49,790 nucleotides of DNA from an uncultured Saprospiraceae bacterium (GCA_938007965.1 CALLMH010000029.1:1-49790), one strand, 5' to 3'; counted from the first letter of the stretch, positions 1-10,340 are shown. The notes: a model not told the origin generated them from the sequence alone. Numbers and translations are program-made.

Positions 1-69
1 CTCAGACAGTTGCAAGTTCTTAACGCCAAAATGAAATCCAAATACCTAAGCCAGCTAAGGTCGATTTAA
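1..69 (+). CDS. Possible C-terminal end of a gene entering from the left
   Basis: Frame 1 is open from the window edge to a TAA at 67-69 and would encode the last 22 residues of a basic peptide ending in SQLRSI. Nothing identifies a family. It may be a chance open frame; it is listed only because a gene could enter from outside the window. From here to 180 I see no other feature. Confidence 0.2.
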   Translation, partial: LRQLQVLNAKMKSKYLSQLRSI

Positions 70-180
70 TTTCTGCCACAAATTATTGCTCCTTGTAAGT
101 GATATAATTTTAATATTTTTCCTTACTTCTGAATAACCCTACTTCCGACCATATCTAAATAATCCTAGTGTCATCTCATG

Positions 181-1041
181 TCATAAATCATCACTCGCAT
201 ATAGATCAAAAAAATGCTCAGTATCCTTAATATACTGCTTTCCAATGATCCAACATATTTCTACAAAATCAGAAAAATCAACGCCTCCTGTAGAAATGGT
301 TTTATTCAGATACCGTCCCTCTATTCCATTATATTCGTGTCCTTTGTTGACGGCTAACTGCCAGATCTGAGTCAATTTTGGATGTAGGTCCCCCTCATTC
401 CACCTAGAAGAGCTTGGAGAATTAAATCCTGGTGTACCATTGCCTACACTGTTGCCATCGGGTATTTTTATGTAGTCAGTATTTTGTTTTACGAATTCAA
501 GATTTTTGGGCAGTGTCTGCTTTTCATTCCAGTCACTGTGCTGAATCACGTGTATCGCATTCGAAGTATTGATTTCAGGGACATCAAGTTGAACAGCTTT
601 GATAAGTGCCGCTGTAAAATCAGATTGTCCACCTTCTGCGATCCATATCTGACCTTGATTTTTGAGATATAAAATTATCATATTTTTGACTTTGTCGGTA
701 GCACTATCGAAGTCTTCGTGGGCATCCGTCCAGTTATCGCCAAATGAAAGACGCATCAAATCATTAGGCGGCACATAAAGTCCTTCTTGAATCCCATATG
801 TGCCCGCAACTGCGTGGTAGTTGATTTTTGAATATTTGGGAGTGGATAACAAAGTCGCAAGAGCGGCCACTGAATGGAGATCATCTACATCGGTTTTAAA
901 ATCATAATGAGCCAGCAATAAGTCCTTTTTGAGATTGAACTTGGGTTCACTGGCACTACTTGTTGATTTTATATTGGAATTAAGATTGCACTGTGTAAAT
1001 AACAATGCTACTACCACAAACACTACTAATTTGATATTCAT
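181..1041 (-). CDS. Nucleoside-hydrolase-like lipoprotein
   Basis: This 286-aa protein starts at the ATG at 1041. The same frame can be opened at a GTG at 1059, but the ATG directly begins the signal sequence (MNIKLVVFVVVALLFTQC), a lipoprotein signal with the lipobox Cys at residue 18. After a short polar linker comes HYDFKTDVDDLHS, which resembles the Asp-rich calcium and ribose-binding motif near the start of nucleoside hydrolases and related DUF1593 proteins. No other hydrolase signature is obvious, so the substrate is unknown; a carbohydrate or nucleoside N-glycosidase role is an inference. It is probably anchored in a membrane facing the periplasm. It stands alone, with about 450 nt of gene-free DNA upstream. 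Confidence 0.6.
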   Translation of the reverse strand: MNIKLVVFVVVALLFTQCNLNSNIKSTSSASEPKFNLKKDLLLAHYDFKTDVDDLHSVAALATLLSTPKYSKINYHAVAGTYGIQEGLYVPPNDLMRLSFGDNWTDAHEDFDSATDKVKNMIILYLKNQGQIWIAEGGQSDFTAALIKAVQLDVPEINTSNAIHVIQHSDWNEKQTLPKNLEFVKQNTDYIKIPDGNSVGNGTPGFNSPSSSRWNEGDLHPKLTQIWQLAVNKGHEYNGIEGRYLNKTISTGGVDFSDFVEICWIIGKQYIKDTEHFFDLYASDDL

Positions 1042-1316
1042 AAAATATGTTTTATCCACTCTAAAAACTGAATACTAATATTCACCCTTTTGAGCTATTT
1101 ACTGATTTTATATTTCTGTTCCTTTATTGAGATACTTAGATCACTTTATTGTGTGCTTTGATCACTCAAAATAACGCAAAGATGATCATTTAGCAATGGT
1201 AATATACCGATAAAAAACTCTATAATCCGCATTATTTAGTGGAACTTTGCAATGAAGATTGGACGAATAACATAGTAAGCATAGTGCCATCTTCCTGCAT
1301 CTTAATGCCCACTTTA

Positions 1317-1349
1317 TTTCTAAAGACCGGAGAATATTATTTATATTTG
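1317..1349 (+). promoter_or_regulatory. Candidate promoter for the OCD-aminotransferase pair
   Basis: TATATTTG at 1342-1349 fits the Bacteroidota -7 consensus TAnnTTTG, followed by TAG as in other promoters of this window. A weak TTTC at 1317-1320 lies 21 nt upstream in the -33 position. The untranslated leader would be about 135 nt. The rest of the gap 1042-1489 holds no gene or strong repeat that I can see. Confidence 0.35.
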
Positions 1350-1489
1350 TAGTAATCGAAGAGTACGATATCAGCTGATATTATTATTTATTTCCAGCAT
1401 TAGGGAAGACATTGGGAAATAAGTAAGCTTCTTGTACATATTATAAAAGTGCATACCCTAATATTAATTGAGTACAAAAAATTAATATT

Positions 1490-2452
1490 ATGATGCCAAC
1501 AATACTAGATCTTCACTCCATTAAAAAATATCTACAGACAGTAGACTTGATATCGCTTATAGAGGATGGGTTTATTGCTTATTCATCAAACCAAGTAGTC
1601 GTCCCTCCTGTAGGCGAGTTATTATTTGACAATCCTCCTGGAGAAGCACATATAAAATATGGTTATATAAAAAACAATCCATTTTATGTGGTAAAAATCG
1701 CTTCCGGCTTCTATGAAAACAAAAAGCTGGGTATTCCATCAAGTCAAGGTCTTATGTTGCTTTTTAGTCAACAAACAGGCGAATTAGTATCCATCTTACT
1801 AGACGAAGGGCACTTGACAAACGTGCGCACAGCAATCGCAAGCATGATTACACTTAAGCATCTTGCTCCTAAGAAAGTGGATAGCATCGGTATTATCGGT
1901 ACGGGTATCCAAGCTCATTTGCAATTGTCTTTTTTACACAAAGTATCAGACTGCAAGAACATCTTAATCTGGGGAAGAGACAAATCTTCCTGTCTCGCCT
2001 ATCAAAAATATTTTCAAGATAGTCCTTATCACATAACAATAGCGGACTCTATCCCTTCACTGGCTCAGTCGTGCTCTGTTATTATTACTACTACAGCTTC
2101 CACCTTCCCATTGATATCAGCCGATGATGTAAGACCTGGCACACACATTACGGCACTTGGATCTGACACCGCTGAAAAAGCAGAACTCTCACCATCAATA
2201 ATAGCACAAGCGGACCTTGTGGTATCGGATAGTATCAATCAAAGCCGGTCAAGAGGAGAAGTGTATCAAGCTAGAAAAAGCGGCCATCTGAATGAAAACA
2301 AATTGACAGAATTGGGCACGCTTATCAAGAATCCAAAACAAGGAAGAATTAACGACAATCAGATTACCGTTGCCGACCTAACGGGCGTTGCTGTTCAAGA
2401 CATAATGATAGCAACAGCAATATACAATCACCATAAAAATTTGACAAAATGA
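1490..2452 (+). CDS. Ornithine cyclodeaminase / mu-crystallin family protein
   Basis: The 320-aa length is usual for this NAD(P)-dependent family, which includes ornithine cyclodeaminase, some alanine dehydrogenases and imine reductases. Seen: the conserved Lys in YVVKIASGF (about residue 69), LLDEGHLTNVRTA (103-115), a Rossmann loop GIIGTGIQAH (about 134-143), and GSD with D226 at the position of the catalytic Asp of ornithine cyclodeaminase. The stop overlaps the next gene's start by ATGA, so the two are very likely co-translated. Pairing with an aminotransferase suggests amino-acid or imino-acid metabolism, perhaps synthesis of a non-protein amino acid; the substrate cannot be read from sequence. 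Two adjacent ATGs (1490 and 1493) can serve as start. Confidence 0.85.
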   Translation: MMPTILDLHSIKKYLQTVDLISLIEDGFIAYSSNQVVVPPVGELLFDNPPGEAHIKYGYIKNNPFYVVKIASGFYENKKLGIPSSQGLMLLFSQQTGELVSILLDEGHLTNVRTAIASMITLKHLAPKKVDSIGIIGTGIQAHLQLSFLHKVSDCKNILIWGRDKSSCLAYQKYFQDSPYHITIADSIPSLAQSCSVIITTTASTFPLISADDVRPGTHITALGSDTAEKAELSPSIIAQADLVVSDSINQSRSRGEVYQARKSGHLNENKLTELGTLIKNPKQGRINDNQITVADLTGVAVQDIMIATAIYNHHKNLTK

Positions 2453-3564
2453 ATATTGAAATTTTTGATTTGGAACGTATTCAGTCCCTTTATGAGAATA
2501 CAGTACCTATAAATCTGACAGAAAGTGGTTTTCATCCCTATACTTTGAAAGAATTGCTATCCGAGGACCAGCTCGACATGTTGACTGGAACTGTCTTAGG
2601 GTATGGACAGACCAATGGTTCGATTCCACTAAGACAAACTATCGCAGACCTGTATCCCAAATGTACTGAAGACAATGTCATGGTAACGAATGGAACCGCA
2701 GAAGCAAATTTCATCGCCTGTCACACATTACTGGAAAAAGGAGATGAAATCGTGATGATGGTTCCTAATTATATGCAAATATGGGGAATTGCGAAAGAGA
2801 TGGGCTGTATTCCAAGAAGGTTTCATTTAAGAGAAGAAAATAGATGGAAACCCGACTTGAAAGAACTGGAAAATCAGATATCAGCAAAAACAAAGATGAT
2901 CGTCTTATGCAATCCAAATAATCCTACTGGATACGTACTATCGAAAGATGAAATGGAAGGAATAGTGGATATAGCGAAGAGACATGATTGTTGGATCTAT
3001 TGTGACGAAGTATATAAAGGTGCCAACTTGGACGGGATTGAAAAACCAAGTTTTTATGGTATGTATGACAAGGTCGTCGTAAATGGCGGACTGTCCAAGG
3101 CTTATGCCCTACCGGGATTACGCTTAGGCTGGCTGGTCGGACCTAAAGATAAGATGGAGGATGCTTGGGCATATTCTGATTACACTTCGATTACTGCAGG
3201 AATATTAAGCCACAAGATTGGTGAAATAGTACTAAAGCCTGAGATGAGAAAGAAAGTACTATCACGCAATATAGATATGCTCAATGAGAATTTGAAGATG
3301 ACTGTAGACTGGGTAAATCAGCACAAAGATCTCCTCGAATTCGTACCTCCAAAGGCAGGAGGAATGGTATTTATAAAATATAAATTTCCCATCAACTCGA
3401 CAGCGCTTTCTGACTGGTTACGATTGGAAAAAGGTGTTTTCATTTTAGCTGGAGACGTCTATGGTATAGACAATCACTTTAGAATTGGAATAGGAGCTGA
3501 GAAAAAAGAGCTACTGAAAGGTTATAATATTCTGAGTTCTGCATTAAATGAACGCTTCTCATAA
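2449..3564 (+). CDS. PLP-dependent aminotransferase, class I/II
   Basis: A 371-aa fold-type I PLP enzyme. Seen: the PLP-lysine motif GGLSKAYALPGLRLGW with K217, the NPNNPTG motif (155-161), CDEVY with the ring-contacting D186, and a C-terminal HFRIGIG with the Arg that normally binds the substrate carboxylate. It starts inside the stop codon of the upstream cyclodeaminase-family gene (ATGA), so translation is probably coupled. The substrate is unknown. The family also includes decarboxylases and lyases, so transamination is probable, not proven. Its 3' end converges on a histidine kinase gene across about 46 nt. Confidence 0.85.
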   Translation: MNIEIFDLERIQSLYENTVPINLTESGFHPYTLKELLSEDQLDMLTGTVLGYGQTNGSIPLRQTIADLYPKCTEDNVMVTNGTAEANFIACHTLLEKGDEIVMMVPNYMQIWGIAKEMGCIPRRFHLREENRWKPDLKELENQISAKTKMIVLCNPNNPTGYVLSKDEMEGIVDIAKRHDCWIYCDEVYKGANLDGIEKPSFYGMYDKVVVNGGLSKAYALPGLRLGWLVGPKDKMEDAWAYSDYTSITAGILSHKIGEIVLKPEMRKKVLSRNIDMLNENLKMTVDWVNQHKDLLEFVPPKAGGMVFIKYKFPINSTALSDWLRLEKGVFILAGDVYGIDNHFRIGIGAEKKELLKGYNILSSALNERFS

Positions 3565-3591
3565 TTAAGAAGTGGCGATTTCGCTTTAATT
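3563..3591. terminator. Possible bidirectional terminator hairpin
   Basis: Between two convergent genes, AATTAA at 3563-3568 pairs with TTAATT at 3586-3591 around an imperfect GCG/CGC inner stem. The A/T-rich arms could terminate transcription on both strands. The stem is imperfect, so confidence is limited. Confidence 0.4.
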
Positions 3592-3610
3592 GGGCTATTT
3601 ATATATCGAC

Positions 3611-5734
3611 TTAGTCCCTATTTGAAGCAGAAGCTGGCAGCGTAAACTTTATCGTAGAGCCTATACCATCGGCAATATCTGCCCATATGTCACCGTCATG
3701 TAGCTTTACGATTTTTTTGCATGTTGCTAGACCTATTCCATTATTTACTTCATCACCAAAATAAGAAAACAGATCAAATAATTTCGGAATCATGTATCGT
3801 GGGATACCTCCTGAGGCATCCTCAATACTTATAATCTGCCATCCATCCTCTCTTTCTTTAGATGAAATCTTGATCACAGCGTGCCTCTTTGTAGTGTTAT
3901 GATTTATGGAATTTTCAATGATATTAGAAAATAGTTGTGCAATTAAAGACCGGTGCCCGGTTACAAAAGGCAATTTGGATTCAACGATAATTTTTGCTTT
4001 TGATTTAATCAACAATGTATTCAATGAGATTTTCACATCCCCCAAAATTTGATTAAGATCTATTATTTCTTGACTAGCTAGATCGACATCCAATTTAGAA
4101 AGAAATAGTAAGTCATCGATCATCTTAGTTAACTTTCCAATGCTCAAATCGATACTTTCCAAAAGATTTAGTTCTTTGTCATCGAATTTATCGGCAGAAT
4201 ACTTAGAGAGTAATCCTGCAAATGAAGTAGCTGTTTGTATAGGAGCCTTGAGATCATGTGCCGTGACGTAGGCGAAGTTTTCGAGATAACTGATTGTATC
4301 ATTGTATTTATTGATAAGAATGCCTAATTCTTTATTACGAGCCGAAATCTGTGTGTTAAGAACACGATGTTTTTTTCGGTTCTTATTGAGAAAATAAAAC
4401 AAAACAGACACTAAGAGTAACATAGCGATTGATCCAAACAAAATTTGTTGTAGAAGAGTCTTTTGTCGCTCTTTCTCAATTATTCTTAATTTTGCTTGTT
4501 GCTTATAAGCATGAGCATCTTCAACTATCTTTGTAGCCAATCTTAGATCCGATTTATTGTTTACTTTTTGATTATTGAGATATTTTTCTAATTCTAGATA
4601 TGAGTTTTTATAATCACCCTGTAGCGCTCTTAGATCCGATAATGCCTTACTTATTCCAGCATTGTTAGTTTGATCAACATAAGTCTTTTCATCCAGTGCT
4701 TTTTGATAAAAAATTCTAGCGTTATCATATTCAGCGTTAGCTTGATAATACTTTGCCATTCCCTTATAATTATCTTTCAACTCTTTAAATTCATTATTTT
4801 TCATACTTACTTCAATCCCCATCTTAAAATAATAATATGCGGAGTCCAAATTAGAAAGACTAAGGTGTCCTTCTCCCATCATGTAATAAGTGTATCCGAT
4901 ACACTCATCTACATCGTACGTACTATGCATACTCAGTGCTTTATGACACGTAGAGACAAGTTGTTCATATTTAAATGTTTCTTGTAAAATATCCATCTTG
5001 TCAAAATAGCAATACAGTACGGATCTAAAGTCTTCGTTTTTACGTGCAATTCTAATCAAATCAGTGAGTAACTGCTCCGCTTTGTCATAGTCTGAAATCA
5101 GTATAGAAACACTTACTAATTGACTTTTAATATTAAATTTGGTTTCCTCATTCACATTTTTGAATGATAAAGCCAAACTGTAACTCTTTAGAGCTGATAT
5201 ATAGTTACCACTGTGCAGATTCTTGTTTCCCATGACAAAATAGTACATGCCGAGTGCATTTTCATCCGTGACATAGGGGACTAGCTTATTCGCCTTATCC
5301 CAATAATAATTGGACCTATCATCCAAATTATAGAGTATCTGATATTCGATTATTGTGGCATAAAATATCAATCTTAGATTATCGTCTTCTATCTGATCAT
5401 TGAGTCTATCACTTGTTTGCTTCACAATATCATGCAAGCCATTAAAAGTTAATGTGCCTAAGATATCTGATATTATATAAAGTTCTTCTTCTGAATTGAT
5501 ATCGCAAAAGCTAATAGAACGTAAACCAATTTCTGTAACAGAGTCTAGACTCCCTGTTAAAAACGAACGTTCAAAAATTGGATAATTAGAAATACATTTA
5601 TTCGATGGATGCTCGGCATTAAGATTTTGGTTGATGCTATCTGTATTGGATGCAAATGAGCCAATGGGTAGGATAAATAGTGCAAATACTAATGCCAATA
5701 CAATGCTTCCATAGGTAGGTTTCAATAGTTTCAC
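3611..5734 (-). CDS. TPR sensor histidine kinase (paralogue 1 of 3)
   Basis: This 707-aa protein has a signal peptide or N-terminal membrane segment (about 10-28), a long TPR region (about 80-400), a coiled coil, one membrane helix (about 430-448), and a HisKA-HATPase kinase core. The H-box is AHDLKAPIQ with H493; the N-box is NIIENSINH, followed by DASGGIP and GIGLATCKKI. The TPRs would therefore be periplasmic and the kinase cytoplasmic. The start is a GTG at 5734: no ATG precedes the signal peptide and a TAG lies just upstream in frame. There is no receiver domain and no neighbouring response regulator. It closely resembles the genes at 5783-7942 and 10341-12539, which implies tandem duplication. 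Confidence 0.85.
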   Translation of the reverse strand: MKLLKPTYGSIVLALVFALFILPIGSFASNTDSINQNLNAEHPSNKCISNYPIFERSFLTGSLDSVTEIGLRSISFCDINSEEELYIISDILGTLTFNGLHDIVKQTSDRLNDQIEDDNLRLIFYATIIEYQILYNLDDRSNYYWDKANKLVPYVTDENALGMYYFVMGNKNLHSGNYISALKSYSLALSFKNVNEETKFNIKSQLVSVSILISDYDKAEQLLTDLIRIARKNEDFRSVLYCYFDKMDILQETFKYEQLVSTCHKALSMHSTYDVDECIGYTYYMMGEGHLSLSNLDSAYYYFKMGIEVSMKNNEFKELKDNYKGMAKYYQANAEYDNARIFYQKALDEKTYVDQTNNAGISKALSDLRALQGDYKNSYLELEKYLNNQKVNNKSDLRLATKIVEDAHAYKQQAKLRIIEKERQKTLLQQILFGSIAMLLLVSVLFYFLNKNRKKHRVLNTQISARNKELGILINKYNDTISYLENFAYVTAHDLKAPIQTATSFAGLLSKYSADKFDDKELNLLESIDLSIGKLTKMIDDLLFLSKLDVDLASQEIIDLNQILGDVKISLNTLLIKSKAKIIVESKLPFVTGHRSLIAQLFSNIIENSINHNTTKRHAVIKISSKEREDGWQIISIEDASGGIPRYMIPKLFDLFSYFGDEVNNGIGLATCKKIVKLHDGDIWADIADGIGSTIKFTLPASASNRD

Positions 5735-5782
5735 TTCTTGATATGTCTATATTATCTATTTATATCTTACATGAAGATAAGA

Positions 5783-7942
5783 TTAATATTGTAAAGTAAA
5801 ATTAAAGGTAGACCCTATCCCAACTTCAACATCAACCCAAATATCCCCGCCGTAATGCTTTACTATTTTTTTACAAGTAGCCAGACCTATACCATTCCCC
5901 TTATTCTTATCGGAAGTAGAAAATAGATCAAATAGTGTTGGCATTAAATATTCAGCTATTCCTCCTGAATAATCTTTGATGCTAATTACATACCAGTGAT
6001 CATCTTTTTTCTTTGCGGATATTTTTATAATGGGTCTATCATTAGATCTATTATGATTAATAGCGTTTTTTATAATATTCTGAAATAACTGGGTAATTAG
6101 AGATGGATGCCCTTTTACAATAGGCAATTGTGACATGGCAGTAATTATTGCATCCGATTCATTGATCAAGGAACCAAGAGATATTTTCAGTCGATCTACT
6201 ATATCATTGAGGTCTATGTCTTCCTCATCTGGAAGATCTACATCTAACTTCGATAGAGATAGTAAGTCGTCTATCATTTGTGATAATTTTCCAACACTCG
6301 AATCAATATACCCTAGCAAAGACAATTCTTTTTCGTCCAATTTGCTCGTAGAGCTGGTAGATAGTATTTCTGCAAAAGAAGTTGCAGTGCGGATGGGTGC
6401 TTTGAGATCGTGCGCGGCTACATATGCAAAATTCTCTAGGTATTTGATTGTCTCTTTTTGCTTATTTGTACGAATATTCATTTCGACATTGCTCGCTGAG
6501 ATCTTATCATTCAGCATCTTTAGTCTTTTTCTATTTTCATAAAGGAAAAAAAACGCCAAAGATCCGATAGCCAGCAAAGTAATCACGGTAAATACAATCC
6601 TTCTAAGCGGAACTTGCTGCATTTCCTTCTCTAGCAGTCTTTGCTCTGCCTGCTGTCTATAATCATAGGCATCTTCTATAATACTAAACGCAACTTTTAT
6701 ATCCGAATTACTTTTGAGCTTTTCTGCGGCCTGATTATCTGAATATTTCTCTAGATTGTAATACGCTATTTTGTAATCTCCTTGCAGCATGCATAACTTA
6801 GCTATCTTTTTAATTAACTTATCATTTTTATGACGGTCAGCATATGCTTCTATGTTGAGTGCTTTTTCGTAGAACTCATTAGATTTTTTATAATCACCAA
6901 TAGCTGCATGATAATCCCCTATTCCATCATAATTATCCTTTAGCTCTTTGTCGTCATTGTTATCAATACTGACTTCCACTCCTTTGGTAAAATAGTAGTA
7001 AGCCGAGTCCATATTTGCAATATTGAGATGTCCTAGCCCCAACATGTAATAAGTGTACCCTTTAGCATTGTCGTAGCTATACTGTTCGTGCGCCTCAATT
7101 GCTTGATGACACAAATCTATAAGTTCTTCATACTTATTGGTTAAAAAATATAGTTCCATCATATTGTAGTAGCAGAATACTACTATTTCATATTCTTCAT
7201 TTTCAGTAGCGTCTATTATCAGTTCATCAAGTATTAATTTAGCCTTTTCGTAATCACCTATCAATATACAAGTATTAGATAATTTAGTCTTGGTCCGTAA
7301 CTCAGTATAATGATCCACATTCGCATAAGAAGATGCTAGACTATAACTCTGAAAGGCGGAGATATAATTTCCAATAGTTTCATTCTTATAACCTGAAACG
7401 CCGTAATACGTCGAGAATGCATTATCGTCAGTAACGTATGGTATCAAATCATTGGCTTTCTCCCAATATTTATAAGAATCTTGATTTGGATTAAAAAATA
7501 TATTGAATTCTGTAATTGTTGAAAAAAAAATAAGTCTATCATTTACATCTGATATCTGATTGGCCAACGAATCAACTCGTTCATTTACCATAGAGTCTAA
7601 ACCTAATTTAAGAAAGTCTGCAAGTAAAACATTTACCCATTTGATCTCTTCTTTATCGTTGACATCACAGTAGCTAATCGTCTCTAATCCATACTTAACT
7701 ATAGTATCAGTATTCCCTCCCGAGAGATATTGACTATAGACATAAAAGCCTAAACGACATTCTTCAGAAGGATTTTGCGTATTTGCCAAAACATGCTTTA
7801 CACTATCTATTTTGGAGCCAAATGATGCAGTAGGAATTGATATTAAAAAGCATAAGCACATATAGGTAGGAAGGACTGAAACGTGTTGTTTAACATATTT
7901 TACAGTCCTATAGAAACATAACATTTGGGAATTATTTGCCAT
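5783..7942 (-). CDS. TPR sensor histidine kinase (paralogue 2 of 3)
   Basis: It has the same architecture as its left neighbour: N-terminal hydrophobic segment, periplasmic TPR array with repeated YYxxKGVEVS and GDYKxxxxFYEKAL units, one membrane helix, coiled coil and a cytoplasmic HisKA-HATPase core. The H-box is AAHDLKAPIR (His about 511), with an NIIKNAINH N-box and a GNGIGLATCKKI G-box. The frame opens at a GTG (7966), but ATGs at 7942 and 7924 precede the hydrophobic segment; 7942 is used here and gives 719 aa. Only about 48 nt separate it from the downstream paralogue, so the two may be co-transcribed. The ligand and partner regulator are unknown. Confidence 0.85.
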   Translation of the reverse strand: MANNSQMLCFYRTVKYVKQHVSVLPTYMCLCFLISIPTASFGSKIDSVKHVLANTQNPSEECRLGFYVYSQYLSGGNTDTIVKYGLETISYCDVNDKEEIKWVNVLLADFLKLGLDSMVNERVDSLANQISDVNDRLIFFSTITEFNIFFNPNQDSYKYWEKANDLIPYVTDDNAFSTYYGVSGYKNETIGNYISAFQSYSLASSYANVDHYTELRTKTKLSNTCILIGDYEKAKLILDELIIDATENEEYEIVVFCYYNMMELYFLTNKYEELIDLCHQAIEAHEQYSYDNAKGYTYYMLGLGHLNIANMDSAYYYFTKGVEVSIDNNDDKELKDNYDGIGDYHAAIGDYKKSNEFYEKALNIEAYADRHKNDKLIKKIAKLCMLQGDYKIAYYNLEKYSDNQAAEKLKSNSDIKVAFSIIEDAYDYRQQAEQRLLEKEMQQVPLRRIVFTVITLLAIGSLAFFFLYENRKRLKMLNDKISASNVEMNIRTNKQKETIKYLENFAYVAAHDLKAPIRTATSFAEILSTSSTSKLDEKELSLLGYIDSSVGKLSQMIDDLLSLSKLDVDLPDEEDIDLNDIVDRLKISLGSLINESDAIITAMSQLPIVKGHPSLITQLFQNIIKNAINHNRSNDRPIIKISAKKKDDHWYVISIKDYSGGIAEYLMPTLFDLFSTSDKNKGNGIGLATCKKIVKHYGGDIWVDVEVGIGSTFNFTLQY

Positions 7943-8234
7943 GTGTTGGGATAATTTTTTTGACACTTTTATTTATCATAAAAGCAAAATGTATTCATCC
8001 AAGGTTATTTTCTGCATTAAAGATAAAAATATTGAAAATAATTAGAATATAGCTCTATTTACTTACTAAAAATGCGTTTATGCCATTTACATACATACTG
8101 ATCAATAACTTGAGAAATACAGAAGCAACTCAAAATTTATTGAACTTTTTTAGTTTTATGAGGGTATCAACAAGCAAGCTTATATTTACCACTATCGAAT
8201 ATTCTAATTCGTAGAACATCAATTACAATGTACC

Positions 8235-10280
8235 TCATGGTTCGTCCAATGTCTTGGAATATATAAGATGTATTGGAAAATCCAATACAAATAAACATCC
8301 CTGACCGTTTTTACTTTTAAGATAAATATCACCATCTAGTCCGTTCATTATCTTTTTACATATTGCTAACCCTAATCCAGTACCTCTATAGTCACTGTAA
8401 TTATGTAATCTTGAAAACATAGTAAATACCTTTTCATGATATTCTTCACCTATCCCGATTCCATTGTCTTCGATAAATAATTTGAAGTGTTCCTCTGTCA
8501 ATTCAAACCACACTTTTATACTTGGTTTATCGGAAGAGTTGTATTGTATTCCATTTTCCAACAGGTTCTGAATCAAAGACATAATAGATGGTCTATTTGC
8601 TATCAATGTAGGAAGATTAACCGATATGGCTATCTGGACATTTTCTTTTTGTGTTGATTTTATTAGCGATTCTTTGACTTCATGGACCAATAGATTCAGA
8701 TTGATTGCTTCAGCGTCTTGCTCTTTATGGGTCAGCAATGAATATTCCAAAGTGTCCCTTATAATCGTATTGAGTCTTACACCCTCGTCTTTTATGAGGT
8801 TAAGATATTTCTGATGCTTACTTTGTGAAGGTAGATTCAACTCTTGATCAAGTAATCCCGTGAAATTGATAATGGAAGATAATGGAGTCTTGAGATCATG
8901 AGACGCGATATGTACAAATCTTTCTAATTCCTCATTGGCAGCAGTGAGTTTCAAGTTAGAAGTTTCTAGTTCATCTTGATTTTTCTTAAGCAGAGTATTG
9001 ACTTCTTTGAATCTTCTACTATTAATGAATTGTAAAATGAGCAGTAACAATACAAAGCCCATAGCAACAAGAATGTAGTTCATATTTCTTTGACGTCTCT
9101 TGATATCGAAGATCAAATTTGCATTTTCTCGCTTTAATTTTTTGGCTAAATAATTTTCTTCTATGCTGGAGTATAGCTTGCTTTTATTTTGTTTATTCTG
9201 ATTTAATGATTCTTCTATGAGTTTTTCAAAATATACAGATGCATTGTCCATATCATTTTTACTTTTGAAATAGTCTATAGAATATTGATATAGTTCTTTA
9301 GACTTGATTTCAGTCATCATTTCAAGTTTATTGGGCTGTATGGCCTTATCGTGTCGTCCAATTTTCAAGTAATGTTTACTCCTGCTGATAATATAATCTT
9401 TGATCCAATATTCATTTACGCTTAGCGAATCATTATTTATTATACTGTCTCCATCATTTATCAGGCTTTTACATTTATCGTAATCTTTGATATCACTATA
9501 GAATGTAAGCGCTATTGAAATAGCGTAAAGCATAAGTTTAGGATTATCATATTCATCAAAAACGGCTAGCGAATTTGTGTAGAACTTGGATGCTTTTTCA
9601 AAATTTTGGAGTTTATAGTGTACAGTGGCTATTCTAAAATAATCGTATATCAAACAGTAATTCTTGTAGCGTCCTTCAGGCATTCTCAGCGAATAACTCA
9701 GTGTAAGCTCATTATATTCTAATGATTTTTTATAATTTTCATTTCTGAAGTAAACCTCTGCTATATTGCCAAGAGGATAGGTAGTGTATATTTCGTTGTA
9801 TTTTTCACTCCATTCTACACTCTTGAAATAATAATTTAAAGCTTCAGTATTTCTATCTAATTCTAGATACATATTTCCGATCACATTATTGAAGTCTCCA
9901 AATGGATTTGGGTTCGGTGATAAGCTAGATTGCAACTCTTTAAAAAATGAAATTCCTCGAAGAGATAATTCTTCTTCTAAGAAATATGTATATAATTCCT
10001 TCTCGACAAAGACAAAGAACTTGCTTGAATCACCTTCTTCAAAAAAATATTGCATGATTTCTTTAACTCGATCTATGTCTATCGGATCATGCTGTTTGAT
10101 ACTTATTCTTAATTGATCAATTTCTTCGGCCAATTGAGTACTATCTTTTATAATAGATCTAGAGCTGCTATCCTGAGCAAAAATGCCCCCAGGTACTACA
10201 AATAAAACAATACTGAGCATAACAGAACATCGGATAATATTCCGTCTACTATTTTCAGTAAATAAATATTCCAATTGCAT
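8235..10280 (-). CDS. TPR sensor histidine kinase (divergent member)
   Basis: A 681-aa protein with a signal peptide ending near GGIFAQ, a TPR region (about 60-370), one membrane helix (about 400-418), a coiled coil and a kinase core. The H-box is IASHDLKTPLSS with H461, then NLLENGIQYN, DNGIGIG and GTGLGLAICKKI. It lies between two of the three close paralogues but is clearly different in the TPR region and has the more usual HisKA sequence with S before H. It could therefore be an older insertion into, or the seed of, the array. The 268-nt gap to its left (7967-8234) shows no gene. No response regulator is adjacent. Confidence 0.85.
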   Translation of the reverse strand: MQLEYLFTENSRRNIIRCSVMLSIVLFVVPGGIFAQDSSSRSIIKDSTQLAEEIDQLRISIKQHDPIDIDRVKEIMQYFFEEGDSSKFFVFVEKELYTYFLEEELSLRGISFFKELQSSLSPNPNPFGDFNNVIGNMYLELDRNTEALNYYFKSVEWSEKYNEIYTTYPLGNIAEVYFRNENYKKSLEYNELTLSYSLRMPEGRYKNYCLIYDYFRIATVHYKLQNFEKASKFYTNSLAVFDEYDNPKLMLYAISIALTFYSDIKDYDKCKSLINDGDSIINNDSLSVNEYWIKDYIISRSKHYLKIGRHDKAIQPNKLEMMTEIKSKELYQYSIDYFKSKNDMDNASVYFEKLIEESLNQNKQNKSKLYSSIEENYLAKKLKRENANLIFDIKRRQRNMNYILVAMGFVLLLLILQFINSRRFKEVNTLLKKNQDELETSNLKLTAANEELERFVHIASHDLKTPLSSIINFTGLLDQELNLPSQSKHQKYLNLIKDEGVRLNTIIRDTLEYSLLTHKEQDAEAINLNLLVHEVKESLIKSTQKENVQIAISVNLPTLIANRPSIMSLIQNLLENGIQYNSSDKPSIKVWFELTEEHFKLFIEDNGIGIGEEYHEKVFTMFSRLHNYSDYRGTGLGLAICKKIMNGLDGDIYLKSKNGQGCLFVLDFPIHLIYSKTLDEP

Positions 10281-10340
10281 TAATTTCTACTTTTTCTTAA
10301 TAATAACATTGGCTAATTGCATCCCCTTTTATTCTCTATT

